Shown piece by piece: positions 1 to 6,402 of a stretch of DNA of 10,492 nt (its first letter is position 1; each line of letters starts with the position of its first letter). The translations under genes were made by a program, and so were the position numbers. The notes beneath the pieces are model-generated. The model was not told where the DNA came from. It did no database searches and saw only the letters and a list, made by a program, of their open reading frames with translations. This DNA is from Mxb001 sp044360385 (GTDB taxonomy: Bacteria; Actinomycetota; Actinomycetes; S36-B12), in assembly GCA_044360385.1 (NCBI GenBank), contig JBIKKK010000065.1, forward strand, positions 1 to 10,492, given 5' to 3'.

Positions 1-985
1 CAGACTGCGCGTACATCGACGCGGCGTAGATCCCGAGGAAGCGACGCTCCCCGATCACACGACCTGACTCGTCGAAGCGCTTGACGCCGATGTAGTCGAG
101 ATAGGACGCGCGGTGCACGGTCGAGCGGCTATTGGCGGTCGTAAGCACGAGGATGCGGGGTTCGCGAGCATGGGCTGCGACCGGTTCGCTGAGGTACGTC
201 GTCGCTCCGGTGAGATCCGGGTCCGATCGCAGGATGCCGAGGCCGGTGCCGGGCACTGCACGCAAGCGGTCGCCTCCGTCGTCGCCGACGAGGTCGTACT
301 CCCGGTATCCAAGGAAGGTGAAGTTGTCGTCGGCTACCCATCGGAGCATGTCTGCCGCCTCGGCGGACTGGTCCACGGAGATACCCGCGGGCGGATGCTC
401 GTCGAGGTCGTCGGCAGTCTCCAGAGCCTTGCTGCGCATGCGCGGCCAGTCCTCGACCGCCTCGCGTACGTCGCTGAGGACGCGCCGCAGCGCGGCTTCG
501 ATCTCAGGGGCGGCCACCCCGCCCCTGCTGATCTCGGCGTGAATCCAGGACTCGCGTATGCCTGTCCCATCCGCGGAGATGCCCTGAAGCGATCCCGTGA
601 CGTCACGCTGAGCTGTGAGGACGGGATGAATCACCAGGCGGAGCGAACGTCCGAGCCGCGTCAGCTCGGCGGCGACCGAGTCGACGAGGAAGGGCATGTC
701 ATCGGTGACGATCTCCACGACTGGCCCCCCGCACGACCACCCGTCGGTGTCATCGGTCGGCGTATGCACGCGCACGCGCGCCGTGCCCGCCGGGCGCTCA
801 CTGCCCAGATCGACGTGGGAGACCATCGCACCCAGGAGGTCCGCAGGTCGACGCGCCTTGAGGTCCTCCTCCGGCACATGCCGGTAGTAGAGCGGGGCAA
901 GCTCCTCAAGAAGGGGGCTGCCCGCCGCCATGTCCTCTACTTCGCGCAGGACTGCACCCGGGTCGTCCCCATGGGACAGCGCCAT
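1..985 (-). CDS. gdh: NAD-specific glutamate dehydrogenase, large type (N-terminal part, truncated by window edge)
   Basis: The large (about 1,600-residue) NAD-dependent glutamate dehydrogenase deaminates glutamate to 2-oxoglutarate and ammonium in the cytoplasm. Only the first 328 residues are here; the 3' end lies beyond base 1. The visible part is the regulatory N-terminal region of ACT-like domains, not the catalytic core. Family hallmarks are the early segment LAPLYYRHVPEEDL, the segment VTDDMPFLVDSV near residue 95, NFTFLGYREYDL, and SYLDYIGVKRFDESG followed by GERRFLGIYAASMYAQS at the edge. The ATG at 985 is fixed by an in-frame TGA at 1009-1007, which is also the stop of the preceding patatin gene, and by a strong Shine-Dalgarno GGAGGAGG 8 nt upstream. 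It is the last visible gene of the minus-strand unit, 21 nt after the patatin gene. Identification rests on sequence recall of the family; the catalytic residues cannot be checked. Confidence 0.92.
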   Translation of the reverse strand, partial: MALSHGDDPGAVLREVEDMAAGSPLLEELAPLYYRHVPEEDLKARRPADLLGAMVSHVDLGSERPAGTARVRVHTPTDDTDGWSCGGPVVEIVTDDMPFLVDSVAAELTRLGRSLRLVIHPVLTAQRDVTGSLQGISADGTGIRESWIHAEISRGGVAAPEIEAALRRVLSDVREAVEDWPRMRSKALETADDLDEHPPAGISVDQSAEAADMLRWVADDNFTFLGYREYDLVGDDGGDRLRAVPGTGLGILRSDPDLTGATTYLSEPVAAHAREPRILVLTTANSRSTVHRASYLDYIGVKRFDESGRVIGERRFLGIYAASMYAQS

Positions 986-993
986 GGCCGTCG

Positions 994-1001
994 CCTCCTC
1001 C
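994..1001 (-). promoter_or_regulatory. Shine-Dalgarno of the glutamate dehydrogenase gene
   Basis: On the minus strand GGAGGAGG lies 8 nt before the ATG at 985. It is the strongest ribosome binding site in the left block. It fixes the start of the dehydrogenase and suggests efficient translation even though the gene is late in the unit. Confidence 0.8.
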
Positions 1002-1006
1002 AGCCG

Positions 1007-1999
1007 TCAGCCCGTGTCGGCCAGCCTGCCAGATCCGCCCTGCTCCAGGGCCGACCGGCTCGTCCGAAGGGATGTCTCAAGGACCTCGAGGCGACGGCGC
1101 CCGTCCATGATGTTGCCGCCCATGGCCTCCAGGTCCTCTCGGCCGGGTCCGAGCACCGTGACACGGATGCCGGCCTCGCGGAGCTCCTCGACCTCCGACT
1201 CGCAGCGTCGGGTGACGCTCTCGCGCCACCGACGCTCGAGCCGGGTGAGAATCGACTCAGGCTTGTCGGTCTCGAAGGAGACCATGGGCGCGACGACGTA
1301 GACCTCATCGAGGTCTGCCCCCGCGAGCACATCGGCGGATGTCGCCGACCACGCACCCCCGTCGATGTAGGTGCGCTGATCGATCGTCACGGGCTCGAAC
1401 CATCCGGGAATCGCACAGGACGCCATGACCGCGTCTGCCAGCGAGACGCTCGGCGCGTCCTCACGACCGAAGACCACCCGATGCCCTGCCTCATAGTCCA
1501 TGGCGACGACCCATAGGGAGGGATGCGGAGACCACTCACCGAAGGGGGTGATCGCGTCGATGAGATGGCCCACGCGCTCCAGCGAGCCGTTGCCGACGGG
1601 CATGAAGGCAGACAGCACCGCCGTCGGCGGCATCTTGAGACCGTGACGGAGCGAGGAGGCCATCAGCCGCACGGACCCGGGTCCACGCAGCCGGGGCATC
1701 GAGGGACGCCGGCCTCCCGTGGCGGTCTCGTAGTCCCACAGGTAGCCGGCAAGAGGACCCTCGGTGATGGGCTCCCCGCGCTGATGATCGCGCAGCGACT
1801 CGATGCTGACGCCGGCCCCCACCAGGGCGCCCAGGACCGAGCCGGCCGAGGTGCCGACGATGACATCGAAGTCACGGGGATCGATGCCGTGGACTTCCTC
1901 GATGGCCTGAAGGGCTCCCACGGCCCAGGCACCTCCGAGCACCCCACCGCCGCCCAGGACAAGGCCCCGGCGGGGAGTCGACCGCGTGAGATCAGGCAT
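1007..1999 (-). CDS. Patatin-like phospholipase / acyl hydrolase
   Basis: A 330-residue protein of the patatin family: serine acyl hydrolases that cleave fatty acyl esters of phospholipids or neutral lipids with a Ser-Asp dyad. The glycine-rich oxyanion loop GLVLGGGGVLGGAW is at residues 12-25, the nucleophile elbow GTSAG at 49-53 (Ser51) and the dyad aspartate in YIDGG at 211-215 (Asp213). The segment ASCAIPGWFEPV (193-204) just before the Asp motif is also typical. No signal peptide or transmembrane helix is evident, so a cytoplasmic or membrane-associated enzyme is likely. The ATG at 1999 lies 15 nt after the acyltransferase stop and has only a weak upstream GGCGAG. Neighbours on both sides are co-directional. 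Sitting directly after a WS/DGAT gene, it may release acyl chains from the lipid that enzyme makes. This is inferred from position; the substrate is unknown. Confidence 0.9.
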   Translation of the reverse strand: MPDLTRSTPRRGLVLGGGGVLGGAWAVGALQAIEEVHGIDPRDFDVIVGTSAGSVLGALVGAGVSIESLRDHQRGEPITEGPLAGYLWDYETATGGRRPSMPRLRGPGSVRLMASSLRHGLKMPPTAVLSAFMPVGNGSLERVGHLIDAITPFGEWSPHPSLWVVAMDYEAGHRVVFGREDAPSVSLADAVMASCAIPGWFEPVTIDQRTYIDGGAWSATSADVLAGADLDEVYVVAPMVSFETDKPESILTRLERRWRESVTRRCESEVEELREAGIRVTVLGPGREDLEAMGGNIMDGRRRLEVLETSLRTSRSALEQGGSGRLADTG

Positions 2000-2014
2000 G
2001 CATGCGGCTCGCCG

Positions 2015-3403
2015 TCACTCCGCCACCGTCAGGTGGCGTGGGCCGCGTGTGGCCTCGAGGAGTTCGGTGAGCGACTCGCGCAGAGACTGCGCGAGGACAT
2101 CGAGATCAGGGAGCGAATCCCGATCGGCATTCAACCCGAGGAACACCCCTCCATCGTACGACGTCATGCCGATGCTCAGGGCATGCCGCGGCGTGAGCGG
2201 CACGATCGGATACGCGGCGAGCATGCGCGCGCCGCCCGCGTAGAGCGGGGTCTGCGGTCCTGGCACATTCGTGATCGTGAGGCTGTAGGCGCGTTCCGAC
2301 AGCGAGGCTCCCACCCGGGCACCGAGGGTGTGCAGCGTCGGCGGGGCGAAGCCGACCAGGCTCACCATCGCCTTGGCACCCACCGGCCGGGCCTCCTCGC
2401 CGTATCGCGACGTGTCGAAGCAGATGCGTTGCAGGCGGATGATCGGGTCGGGCTCCCCTACCGGCAGATCGAGGAGGAAGGCATCGACCAGGCTCGCCGC
2501 TTCGGGATCACCCGCGACGCTCATGGGCACGAGGGTGCGCACGATCGTCTCGTGCGTCACCGAGATGCCGCGGGAGAGCAACCAGGACCGAAGTGCACCC
2601 GAGACCACCGCCAGCGCCACGTCATTGACCGTGCCCCCGCGTGACTTGCGCACCTCGCGTAGATCCTCGAGCCGCAGGTCCACGGTGGTGAAGCGACGCT
2701 GCTGGCCCACCTCGACGATCAGGGGATTGGGCTCCTGAGGCCGCACTGCCGCCACGACCGTCGCCACGGCGTCTCCGACCGCCTGACGCGCAGTGCCGAG
2801 GCCGTCGCGCACGACGTCGACGAATGCGGTGGGATGCCCGACGACATCGCCGAGTGCGCCCGCCACCAACTCCACTGAGCTCGGGCCGCGAGCGGGACGC
2901 CAGGTCGTGACGGGGGCACCACGCACCTGATCGGTCTCCTCGAGGATCACCTCGCCAAGATCAACAGCGGTGATGCCGTCCACCATGGCCTGGTGCGTCT
3001 TGCTGAGCAGGGCAAAGCGATTGCCCTCGACTCCCTCGACGAGGTAGACCTCCCAGAGTGGGTGCCTCCTGTCGAGCGGGCGGCTCATGATGCGGGCGAC
3101 GAGGTCATTGAGCTGACGTAGCGTGCCGGGCGCGGGCAGCGCGGACCGGCGGACGTGGAAGGTGACGTCGAAGCGCTCGTCATCCACCCAGACCGGCGAC
3201 GCGAGGCGTCCCGGCACCTCCCTGAGGCGCTGGCGGTAGCGGGGGACGTAGGCGATCCGGTCGCGGATGAGCTTGACGAGCCGTTCATGGTCGAGCACGC
3301 CGGGCTGCTCCTGGAAGAGCGTGAGGCTGCCGACGTGCATGGGCGTGGCAGGACCCTCAAGGTAGAGAAACGACGCGTCGAGTGCAGAGAGGCGATCGGC
3401 CAC
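2015..3403 (-). CDS. WS/DGAT-family O-acyltransferase (wax ester synthase / diacylglycerol acyltransferase)
   Basis: A 462-residue member of the bifunctional wax ester synthase / acyl-CoA:diacylglycerol acyltransferase family, which transfers an acyl group from acyl-CoA to diacylglycerol or a long-chain alcohol at the membrane face. The length is normal for the family. N-terminal MADRLSALDASFLYLE and PMHVGS (21-26), PLWEVYLVEG (115-124), the active-site block KTHQAMVDG (135-143), GGTVNDVALAVVSGALR (256-272), NVPGP (379-383) and SYDGGVFLGLNAD (415-427) occur in family order. The canonical HHxxxDG motif reads HQAMVDG here (His137, Gln138, Asp142), so the second histidine, usually taken as catalytic, is glutamine. 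The gene may therefore be a divergent paralogue with altered or no acyltransferase activity. The start is GTG at 3403; it is supported by the family N-terminus and an in-frame stop 33 nt upstream, although no good ribosome binding site is seen. Confidence 0.9.
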   Translation of the reverse strand: MADRLSALDASFLYLEGPATPMHVGSLTLFQEQPGVLDHERLVKLIRDRIAYVPRYRQRLREVPGRLASPVWVDDERFDVTFHVRRSALPAPGTLRQLNDLVARIMSRPLDRRHPLWEVYLVEGVEGNRFALLSKTHQAMVDGITAVDLGEVILEETDQVRGAPVTTWRPARGPSSVELVAGALGDVVGHPTAFVDVVRDGLGTARQAVGDAVATVVAAVRPQEPNPLIVEVGQQRRFTTVDLRLEDLREVRKSRGGTVNDVALAVVSGALRSWLLSRGISVTHETIVRTLVPMSVAGDPEAASLVDAFLLDLPVGEPDPIIRLQRICFDTSRYGEEARPVGAKAMVSLVGFAPPTLHTLGARVGASLSERAYSLTITNVPGPQTPLYAGGARMLAAYPIVPLTPRHALSIGMTSYDGGVFLGLNADRDSLPDLDVLAQSLRESLTELLEATRGPRHLTVAE

Positions 3404-3430
3404 AATGCCATCGTGCCACGCCCCCGAGCG

Positions 3431-3444
3431 TGATCACGTGATCA
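3431..3444. repeat. Perfect 14-bp palindrome TGATCACGTGATCA
   Basis: Fourteen bases read identically on both strands. The site consists of two TGATCA units flanking CG and has CACGTG at its centre. It overlaps the stop codon of the HAD gene and lies 28 nt before the acyltransferase GTG. It could be a protein-binding site for a dimeric regulator acting on an internal promoter, or a small hairpin in the mRNA. No T-run follows, so it does not look like a terminator. Confidence 0.6.
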
Positions 3445-4098
3445 GGCGAGATTGATGCTGAAGAGAGCCTCAAGTTCGGCCAGGGTCTCCTCATAGGTGA
3501 CGTGTCGCACGCCCGTGATGCCAAGATCCGCCGCCGCAGTGATGTTGTGCGGCAAGTCGTCGACGAAGACACACTCCGCCGCCTGCATCTGCATGCGCTC
3601 CAACGTGAGGTGAAAGATCTCGGGGTCGGGCTTGCGCATGCCGACTTCCCCTGAGATCACGACGACATCGAACATCCCGTCCCATAGGTCGCGGGGATAG
3701 AAGTCCCCCCAGGAATTGGAGAGGAGCGCAGTCCGGATGCCACTCTCGCGGGCTCGACGTACAAGGGCATTCATGTCATGTGCGTGCTCGAACTCATCGA
3801 ACATGCGCGCCAGGAGGCCTTCCGCCACGACGGGAGCGCCCGTCCGGCGACTCAACTCACCCGCGAGCACCTCCTCGAAGTGCGGCACCTCGATCTCGCC
3901 ACGTTCGAGGGCGTGGATGGGATTGAGCATGGCCTCGAGCTCGCCCTCGGGGCCGAGCCAGGTGCGCATGATGTCGATGTAAGTGGACAGGTCCACCGCA
4001 TACCGGTCAGCCCAGCGGCGTACCGATGAGTTGATGTCCGTGGTGAGCACACCACCCCAGTCGATGATGAGTCCGGAGTAGGGCGGTGAGTCGGTCAC
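3442..4098 (-). CDS. HAD-superfamily (HAD-IA-like) hydrolase
   Basis: A 218-residue haloacid dehalogenase-superfamily protein, probably a cytoplasmic phosphatase or related hydrolase with an alpha-helical cap after motif I. Motif I is IIDWGGVLTTD, with the nucleophile Asp13. The usual second aspartate (Asp+2) is replaced by Gly15, as in some subfamilies that read DxGG or DxGN. Motif II is ALLSNSW (Ser127), motif III MRKPDPE (Lys156) and motif IV FVDDLPHNI (Asp180, Asp181), followed by the usual A.DLGITGV.H segment. Start is GTG at 4098, preceded by AGGA with a 7-nt spacer and only 9 nt after the stop of the CpaE-like gene, so it is almost certainly co-transcribed with it. The substrate cannot be predicted. 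The loss of Asp+2, a general acid/base in most HAD phosphatases, makes ordinary phosphatase chemistry uncertain. Confidence 0.88.
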   Translation of the reverse strand: MTDSPPYSGLIIDWGGVLTTDINSSVRRWADRYAVDLSTYIDIMRTWLGPEGELEAMLNPIHALERGEIEVPHFEEVLAGELSRRTGAPVVAEGLLARMFDEFEHAHDMNALVRRARESGIRTALLSNSWGDFYPRDLWDGMFDVVVISGEVGMRKPDPEIFHLTLERMQMQAAECVFVDDLPHNITAAADLGITGVRHVTYEETLAELEALFSINLA

Positions 4099-4107
4099 CC
4101 GCCGATC

Positions 4108-5361
4108 CTAGGCGGACAGCGACTCGTGCTCCCGGGGACTCGGCATCGACCGTCGGACGAATTCGCGGAGAGCTCCGCGTGCTGAGGATCGAGGAGCTAC
4201 CTCGGCCAGGGTGCGTCCCTCGCGCATGCAGGCGTCGTATGCCGCGCGATCGTCAGGGATGCAGGTGACGTCGGAGACGCCCGCGTGACGCCGCAGCGCC
4301 TCGCGCACCTGGCCCTCCGGATCACTCCCCAGCACACTGCGACGCAGCCGCGTGACGATCACGTGCACCGGGGAGTCGGGCACGACGCGGCGCAGGTCCT
4401 CGAGTCCCTGGATGAGCCGGTGCATGCCCACATGGTCGGCTGATCCGACGGCCACGATCGTGTCAGCAGCGGCAAGCGCGGTGAGGGTGGCGGCATGGCG
4501 TCGCGGGCTGCGGGTGTCATGGAGCAGTTCCTCGTCGCACTCGAGTCCGAAGCCCGCGTCTACGACGGCCAGCCCGGGAGTCGCGCGACAGGCATCCCAG
4601 AGTCGACCGAGTGCCGCGGGTCGGAGTTCGGCCCACCTCTGCGGGCTCGTGATACCGGTGAGCACGCGCAGGTGTCCATCGACCGTGCGCGCAGCGGCCG
4701 CCAGGCTGGCGGCGTCGAGGGTGCCGGCATCTGCCTGCCGGCACGCGATGACGATGCCGCTCACGTCGTCGAGGAGACCGAGGTGGGCTGCCACGGCACC
4801 ACCATGCGTGTCGGCATCGACGAGCAGCGCGGGCACGCCGGCGCGCGCGGACTCGTCGGCAAGTGCGACGGCGACGCTCGTGCGTCCCGGTGCACCCGTC
4901 GGACCCCACACCGCCACGAGCCGGCCTGGCGCCAGTTGATCGGTGTGGCCAGCGGTGTCGATGCCCTCGCCGGAGTACTCCCATGCGGACGGACGCGGAT
5001 TTTCAGCGGCACGCGCCAGCGCTGCCACCGCGGCATCCAGGTCGTCGCCGGGGATCGTGACCACCGCCAGGTCGAGTGCGTGCAGTTTGCGTGCGCTGAT
5101 CTCATCGCCCTCGAGCGCGACACCGATGACGCGCACCTGGGCATCGGCCAGTCGCGACACCACATCCCGAGTGAGGCGGGGGAGCCCCGCGCTGACCACT
5201 GCGACACGAGCACTGCCGCTCGCCGCAGCCCCCAGGAGGTCCACGGCATCGACGCAGCGCCGCGCGACTCCGACGGGGGTGCCCGGTCGGGTGAGCCGAT
5301 CCACCAATTCCGGCTCGCACGGCAGGTCAGGGGCAGCAAGAAGGACGGGAATGCTGCTCAT
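4108..5361 (-). CDS. CpaE/TadZ-like, MinD/ParA-family ATPase
   Basis: A 417-residue protein with an N-terminal alpha/beta receiver-like region (about 1-120) and a SIMIBI P-loop domain (about 145-390), the layout of CpaE/TadZ proteins that mark the pole or septum for Tad pilus assembly and of the related actinobacterial septum-site proteins. The P-loop is WGPTGAPGRTS (152-162), followed by LLVDADTHGG (180-188) and the Walker B-like LAVVDAG (264-270). The P-loop carries Arg160 where the family lysine is expected, so ATP hydrolysis may be weak or absent. The C-terminal stretch with IPDDRAAYDACMREGRTLAEV (368 onward) is, as I recall, typical of actinobacterial members. The start ATG overlaps the SAF gene stop by 4 nt (ATGA), so translation is probably coupled. 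No cpaF, tadB, tadC or pilin gene is visible, so an actual pilus role is unproven. Confidence 0.82.
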   Translation of the reverse strand: MSSIPVLLAAPDLPCEPELVDRLTRPGTPVGVARRCVDAVDLLGAAASGSARVAVVSAGLPRLTRDVVSRLADAQVRVIGVALEGDEISARKLHALDLAVVTIPGDDLDAAVAALARAAENPRPSAWEYSGEGIDTAGHTDQLAPGRLVAVWGPTGAPGRTSVAVALADESARAGVPALLVDADTHGGAVAAHLGLLDDVSGIVIACRQADAGTLDAASLAAAARTVDGHLRVLTGITSPQRWAELRPAALGRLWDACRATPGLAVVDAGFGLECDEELLHDTRSPRRHAATLTALAAADTIVAVGSADHVGMHRLIQGLEDLRRVVPDSPVHVIVTRLRRSVLGSDPEGQVREALRRHAGVSDVTCIPDDRAAYDACMREGRTLAEVAPRSSARGALREFVRRSMPSPREHESLSA

Positions 5362-6035
5362 CGAGTCACCGCCGGGACGCGCACGAGGTCGATGCCGCCA
5401 CTGCGCACGGCCGCGAGAAGCGCCGCGGCATCGCGCGGATCGATCTCGAGGACGACGCCGTACTCCCCGCCCAGGCCCACGCCGTCGATCGCGACCTCGG
5501 AGACGAGGACCCCTTCGAGGACCAGTTCGGGCACGGGGACAGCGCCGAGATCGGCGCCCTCGGTGGCCCAGACGTCAACCCGCTCACCCGGCACGAGATC
5601 GACCGGAGCGTGCAGCGGCTCCACGGGCACGGTGACCCATCGGGCGTCACCGACCTCGGCATCTCCGGGTGTGGGCAGGATCTCTCCCGCGAGGAGGGGC
5701 CTGTCCAGTGGTGTGGTGGGCAGGCCCGCGCCATCGGCGTAGGCGCCGGCAAGCGCAGCCGGGATGGCCACGGCCACGACATCGTCAGGGGACACGACCG
5801 CCCCCGGCGCAAGGTCACGCGTCGCCTGCCAGGCGCTCACCGTGTCGTCGCCGCCCGCGAGCAGGCGCGCGCCGATCAGCATGCACAAGGCGATGAGCAC
5901 GATCCCCGCCATGACGCGCGTGTCCCGCCACCAGGATCGACTCGCACGTCGCGCAGGCGGTGAGGACGGCGGGGTGGCACTCGCGCGGTCATCGGAGGCG
6001 GTGTGCCGGTTCAGCACGGAAAGGACGCGGGTCAT
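5358..6035 (-). CDS. SAF-domain (CpaB/RcpC-like) single-pass membrane protein
   Basis: A 225-residue protein. A basic, Ser/Pro-rich N-terminal tail (1-40) precedes one transmembrane helix (about 41-60). Next comes an extracytoplasmic SAF domain (about 66-125) with the typical ATRDLAPGAVVSPDDV and RPLLAGEIL segments, then a CpaB/RcpC-like beta region (about 133-225) with WVTVPVEPLHAPVDLVPGERVDVWA. Such proteins act in Tad/Flp pilus biogenesis as periplasmic or outer assembly parts; in monoderm actinobacteria the role is poorly known. The reading frame stays open to 6146, but the ATG at 6035 is preferred because AGGAG lies 5 nt upstream and because the extension, rich in Cys, Arg and Ser, looks non-coding. 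It is the first gene of the minus-strand unit and overlaps the ATPase gene by 4 nt, arguing that the two proteins work together. Confidence 0.82.
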   Translation of the reverse strand: MTRVLSVLNRHTASDDRASATPPSSPPARRASRSWWRDTRVMAGIVLIALCMLIGARLLAGGDDTVSAWQATRDLAPGAVVSPDDVVAVAIPAALAGAYADGAGLPTTPLDRPLLAGEILPTPGDAEVGDARWVTVPVEPLHAPVDLVPGERVDVWATEGADLGAVPVPELVLEGVLVSEVAIDGVGLGGEYGVVLEIDPRDAAALLAAVRSGGIDLVRVPAVTR

Positions 6036-6040
6036 GGTGG

Positions 6041-6045
6041 CTCCT
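6041..6045 (-). promoter_or_regulatory. Shine-Dalgarno deciding the SAF-protein start
   Basis: AGGAG on the minus strand lies 5 nt before the ATG at 6035. It is the reason for rejecting the in-frame upstream start at 6146. Confidence 0.75.
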
Positions 6046-6071
6046 GTGGGAATTCGCGACGGACTCCCCCC

Positions 6072-6100
6072 ACTATCCGCGGCTGCGCACCATGACTCAC
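6072..6100 (-). promoter_or_regulatory. Possible promoter of the SAF-CpaE-like unit
   Basis: On the minus strand GTGAGT (6100-6095) and GATAGT (6077-6072) are spaced by 17 nt and would start RNA near 6066, giving a leader of about 31 nt with the AGGAG site inside it. The -10 matches 4 of 6 consensus bases and the -35 only 3 of 6. It is the best candidate I see, but it is weak. Confidence 0.3.
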
Positions 6101-6156
6101 GGTGACGAGGGCACCGATCACCGGACATGCGCGGTAGTGGCGTCATCCACAGGATT

Positions 6157-6180
6157 GGCGCGCGCCTGGCAACGCGCGCC
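6157..6180. repeat. GC-rich inverted repeat upstream of the small HTH gene
   Basis: The arms GGCGCGCG (6157-6164) and CGCGCGCC (6173-6180) are perfectly complementary around an 8-nt loop. The repeat ends 21 nt before the helix-turn-helix ATG, in the divergent promoter region. It may be an operator or a 5'-UTR hairpin. No T-run follows, so it does not look like a terminator. Confidence 0.5.
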
Positions 6181-6201
6181 TGCCGGTGCGACCATCAAGC
6201 C

Positions 6202-6402
6202 ATGCCGCGATTCCTCACCCTCGCTGATGTTGCCGAGATCCTCAACGTCTCTGCCGCCCAGGCCTACGCCCTGGTCCGCTCAGGCGAGGTCCCCGCAATC
6301 CAGGTGGGGGGGCGTAGCCAGTGGCGCGTCGAAGAGCAGCGCCTCGAGGACTACATCACGTCGAAGTACGCCGAGACCGCAGCCCGATTCAGCGACGCCT
6401 GA
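6202..6402 (+). CDS. Small excisionase/BldC-type helix-turn-helix DNA-binding protein
   Basis: A 66-residue protein that is essentially one MerR-type winged helix domain. FLTLADVAEILNVSAAQAYALV (4-25) forms the helix-turn-helix, SGEVPAIQVGG (27-37) the wing, and SQWRVEEQRLEDYI (39-52) the closing helix, as in excisionase-family and BldC-like proteins. The C-terminal tail SKYAETAARFSDA may continue the helix. Stand-alone proteins of this size in actinobacteria are usually chromosomal regulators rather than phage excisionases, and nothing else here suggests a mobile element. The frame is open upstream to an ATG at 6127, but the conserved block MPRFLTLADV begins at 6202, so that ATG is chosen; its ribosome binding site is weak. 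It is divergent from the SAF gene and could control it (inference). Its last 14 nt overlap the opposing downstream gene. Confidence 0.85.
   Translation: MPRFLTLADVAEILNVSAAQAYALVRSGEVPAIQVGGRSQWRVEEQRLEDYITSKYAETAARFSDA

Noticed and set aside
113..1516. A 467-codon open frame on the plus strand
   Set aside because: It lies opposite the dehydrogenase and patatin genes, has no domain pattern, is rich in Arg, Gly and His, and is a usual mirror frame in GC-rich DNA.
1523..2644. A 373-codon plus-strand open frame
   Set aside because: Antisense to the patatin and WS/DGAT genes, Arg/His-rich composition, and no recognisable motif; the minus-strand genes have full family signatures.
4495..5742. A 415-codon plus-strand open frame
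   Set aside because: It mirrors the CpaE-like and SAF genes and has a low-complexity Arg/Ser/Thr/Pro C-terminal half.
6036..6146. N-terminal extension of the SAF protein
   Set aside because: The 37 added residues look non-coding, and AGGAG is ideally placed for the ATG at 6035.
6143..6151. DnaA-box-like sequence as a sign of a replication origin
   Set aside because: There is only one imperfect copy here, with no cluster, no AT-rich stretch and no dnaA or dnaN nearby.
6157..6180. Rho-independent terminator
   Set aside because: The stem is strong, but no T-run follows on either strand and no gene ends here.
6127..6201. Upstream in-frame ATG of the small HTH gene
   Set aside because: The extension runs through the inverted repeat and lacks similarity to the domain, which starts at the ATG at 6202.
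6202..6402. Excisionase of a prophage or integrated element
   Set aside because: No integrase, attachment repeats, tRNA or phage gene is nearby; small proteins of this type are common chromosomal regulators in actinobacteria.
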